DNA of 15,074 bases from MAG-120531 sp041163765 (GTDB taxonomy: Bacteria > Bacteroidota > Bacteroidia > Flavobacteriales > Flavobacteriaceae). The notes below the pieces were generated by a model, which saw nothing but the letters and a program-made list of their open reading frames with translations, searched no databases and was not told the origin of the DNA. Below are positions 13,067 to 15,074 of the stretch, piece by piece (position 1 is the stretch's first letter; every line of letters begins with the position of its first letter). The position numbers were made by a program, and so were the translations under genes. The stretch covers positions 1-15,074 of the forward strand of contig JBEAQS010000108.1 in NCBI GenBank assembly GCA_041163765.1. The letters run 5' to 3'.

Positions 13067-14241
13067 AAAATCTTGTCTAATGCTTGTGCGATATCCGACT
13101 GAATATCATCGATGTGTTCTAATCCCACAGACACGCGGATCATACCCTCGCCAATGCCTGAAGCTGCGCGCTCCTGGGGCGTCAACTTGCTGTGTGTTGT
13201 TGAAGCGGGATGGGTGACAATACTGCGCGTATCCCCTAGGTTAGCAGATAAAGAAAGCAACTCAATGGCGTCAAAAAACTGTCGTCCAGCTTCTAATCCG
13301 CCCTTTAACTCAAAGGCCACCACGGCTCCACCGGCTTTCATCTGCTTTTGAGCGATGTCGTATCTGGGGTGTGACAGCAAAAAAGGATATTTCACTTGAG
13401 CTACCTGTGGATGTGATTCCAAATAAGTCGCTAAAGCGAGGGCGTTGCTGCAGTGCCTATCCACACGCACTGCTAAGGTTTCCAAACTTTTGGACAGTAC
13501 CCATGCGTTAAATGGGGACATAGCAGGACCCGTGATCCGGGCAAATCGGTACACTTGATCCATCAAGTCAGCCCGGCCCACTGTGATACCACCCAAAACT
13601 CGGCCTTGTCCATCCATGAGTTTGGTTGCGGAGTGAATGACCAAATGCGCTCCGTGGGCCAATGGTTTTTGCAGATAAGGCGAGGCAAAACAATTGTCGA
13701 TGATTAAGATCAACCCGTGCTCTTGAGCGATTTCTCCCAAAAGGGATAAGTCGATCAAGTCGACACCGGGATTCGTCGGAGATTCCGCGTAAATCACCTT
13801 GGTATTGGGTTGTATTTTAGCGACGATTTCCGCTTTGGAGGCATGGACATCAAACAAAGAGGTCGTAATGCCCCATTTGGGGAAAAAATTAACATACAAA
13901 CTATGGGTAGATCCAAAAACTGAGGCGCTCGAGAGTATGTGATCTCCCGATTGCAACAGAGCGGCAAATGTGGTGTACACCGCTGCCATACCAGAGGCAA
14001 AGGCAAATCCCGCCTCAGCTCCCTCCATCAAACACACCTTCTCGATAAACTCAGAAGTAGTCGGGTTGGAATAACGCGAGTAAATGTTGCGGTCTTTCTC
14101 CTCGGCAAATGACGCCCTCATGTCTTCGGCATCTTCAAAGACAAAACTCGAAGTGAGGTACATCGGCGTAGAATGCTCTAAAAAAGAAGAGCGTTCGGTC
14201 TGCGTTCTTATGGCTTGTGTTTCAAATGCTTTATCCTTCAT
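13063..14241 (-). CDS. metZ: O-succinylhomoserine/O-acetylhomoserine sulfhydrylase (MetZ-type trans-sulfuration enzyme)
   Basis: A 392-residue PLP enzyme of the Cys/Met metabolism family. The Schiff-base lysine is K207 in HSATKLMDGQGR; the DGQGR continuation is typical of MetZ rather than cystathionine gamma-synthase. Other signatures are YSRYSNPTT at 54-62, FASGMAA at 81-87, AESPTNPGVDLIDL at 152-165, IIDNCFASPYLQKPL at 180-194 and LSANLGDTRSIVTHPASTTH near 340. It is expected to make homocysteine directly from an activated homoserine ester and sulfide. Which ester it uses cannot be told here, because the acyltransferase gene (metA or metX) is not in the window. It starts 2 nt after the homoserine dehydrogenase stop and overlaps the next gene by ATGA, so it belongs to one methionine operon. 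Confidence 0.9.
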   Translation of the reverse strand: MKDKAFETQAIRTQTERSSFLEHSTPMYLTSSFVFEDAEDMRASFAEEKDRNIYSRYSNPTTSEFIEKVCLMEGAEAGFAFASGMAAVYTTFAALLQSGDHILSSASVFGSTHSLYVNFFPKWGITTSLFDVHASKAEIVAKIQPNTKVIYAESPTNPGVDLIDLSLLGEIAQEHGLILIIDNCFASPYLQKPLAHGAHLVIHSATKLMDGQGRVLGGITVGRADLMDQVYRFARITGPAMSPFNAWVLSKSLETLAVRVDRHCSNALALATYLESHPQVAQVKYPFLLSHPRYDIAQKQMKAGGAVVAFELKGGLEAGRQFFDAIELLSLSANLGDTRSIVTHPASTTHSKLTPQERAASGIGEGMIRVSVGLEHIDDIQSDIAQALDKIL

Positions 14242-14243
14242 GA

Positions 14244-15074
14244 CTAACGATCTGCTATTCTTAAAATATCTCCAAATACACCGCGTGCGGTCACCGCAGC
14301 GCCGGCACCGGCCCCTTGAATCACCAAGGGTTGATCTCCATAAGATTCTGTAAAGATCTCGATTAAGGAATCAGAACCCTTCATCTGTCCTAAGGTACTC
14401 TCTTGAGGCACAGAAACCAAAGAAACACTCAGCTCGCCTTTAGTCTGCTGCAGATCACCGGCAACTTGACCTAAATAACGCAGCACATGACCGGGTTTTT
14501 GTTGGTCTTTAATCGATTGAAATGCTTTGTCCAACTCAGCTAGTCTGGACAAGAAAGTTTGCTTGTCCACTTGTTGTAAGTCCAGGGGTATCAAATTTTC
14601 TATAGCGATGTCCGAGAACTCATTGGCCAAATCTAATTCACGCGCCAAAATCAACAGTTTTCTACCCACATCATTTCCGGATAAATCCTCCCGTGGATCT
14701 GGTTCAGTATACCCTTTTTCCAAGGCTTCGCGCACCACTTCAGAAAACGGTCGGTCCTCTACAGAAAAATGGTTAAAAATATAACTCAACGAACCTGAGA
14801 ACACACCGCGTATTTTGGTGATATTTTCTCCAGAAAGGTGCAAGAGTTTGATGGTGTCAATCAAAGGCAGACCAGCCCCGACATTGGTTTCATACAGGTA
14901 TTGTTTCTGGTGCTGTTTCAGCACAGACCTAAGCTCTGTGTAAAAATCAAACGCCAATGTATTGGCAATTTTGTTGGAGGAAACCAAATCAAAGCCCTCC
15001 GCGATCATTTTGGGGTAATTTTTTACAAAACGAGGATCCGCCGTGTTATCCACCAATATGAGGTTCTCTAAATG
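14244..15074 (-). CDS. Homoserine dehydrogenase (ThrA-type), C-terminal part
   Basis: The gene enters from the right edge; 276 residues are visible, with open frame to base 15074. They cover the end of the NAD(P)-binding domain (LILVDNTADPRF, ASSNK-like LVSSNKIANT) and the full catalytic domain: ETNVGAGLPLIDTIK, RGVFSGSLSYIFN, KGYTEPDPREDLSGNDVGRK with the catalytic Asp and Lys spaced D-x3-K, and the C-terminal GAGAAVTARGVFGDILRIAD. The match to the C-terminal half of E. coli ThrA is close. It reduces aspartate semialdehyde to homoserine. Whether an aspartokinase or other domain is fused at the N-terminus cannot be seen. Lying 2 nt before metZ, it probably serves methionine rather than threonine synthesis, unless it is the only homoserine dehydrogenase. 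Confidence 0.93.
   Translation of the reverse strand, partial: HLENLILVDNTADPRFVKNYPKMIAEGFDLVSSNKIANTLAFDFYTELRSVLKQHQKQYLYETNVGAGLPLIDTIKLLHLSGENITKIRGVFSGSLSYIFNHFSVEDRPFSEVVREALEKGYTEPDPREDLSGNDVGRKLLILARELDLANEFSDIAIENLIPLDLQQVDKQTFLSRLAELDKAFQSIKDQQKPGHVLRYLGQVAGDLQQTKGELSVSLVSVPQESTLGQMKGSDSLIEIFTESYGDQPLVIQGAGAGAAVTARGVFGDILRIADR

Noticed and set aside
426..14784. Numerous plus-strand open frames of 60-144 codons.
   Set aside because: All lie antisense to well-supported minus-strand genes, show no recognisable family motifs, and have low-complexity or implausible compositions typical of shadow frames.

Overview
The window looks like chromosomal DNA from a member of the Bacteroidetes, most likely the Flavobacteriia. 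The signs are the split cobalamin-dependent methionine synthase, DAHP synthase fused to a C-terminal chorismate mutase, the IQSLP variant in the prephenate dehydratase ACT domain, promoters of the TTG...TAnnTTTG type, and start codons without clear Shine-Dalgarno sequences. Every supported gene is on the minus strand, so transcription runs from the high coordinates to the low ones. No mobile elements, tRNA or rRNA genes, CRISPR arrays or integrated elements were seen.

Region 1 (15074 to 8412) is a tightly packed methionine cluster: the C-terminal part of a ThrA-type homoserine dehydrogenase (cut by the window edge), a MetZ-type sulfhydrylase, the homocysteine-binding module of methionine synthase as its own gene, the folate/cobalamin/reactivation part of methionine synthase as a second gene, and methylenetetrahydrofolate reductase (MetF). 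Together they carry aspartate semialdehyde carbon to homocysteine and methylate it. The promoter lies outside the window.

Region 2 (8411 to 4264) is the phenylalanine/tyrosine operon, and it holds the most interesting element. The 201-bp gap between metF and pheA contains a candidate promoter, an unannotated 21-codon reading frame whose codons 5-13 read Phe-Phe-Tyr-Ser-Tyr-Phe-Tyr-Phe-Tyr, two mutually exclusive RNA pairings, and a 9-bp GC-rich hairpin with a run of eight U just before the pheA start codon. This is the layout of a leader-peptide transcription attenuator sensing charged tRNA-Phe and tRNA-Tyr. The controlled genes fit: prephenate dehydratase (Phe branch), an aminotransferase, prephenate dehydrogenase (Tyr branch), and DAHP synthase-chorismate mutase (pathway entry plus branch point). 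The four genes overlap by ATGA or sit 3 nt apart, and a hairpin terminator follows the last one.

Region 3 (4246 to 1266) is rsgA-dtd-mazG-like-aroA, again with ATGA overlap or 3-nt gaps: a ribosome-assembly GTPase, a D-aminoacyl-tRNA deacylase, a nucleotide pyrophosphohydrolase and EPSP synthase of the shikimate pathway. Region 4 (1247 to 1) is a separate tRNA/rRNA modification unit, queA followed by the start of rlmN, behind a consensus Bacteroidetes promoter.
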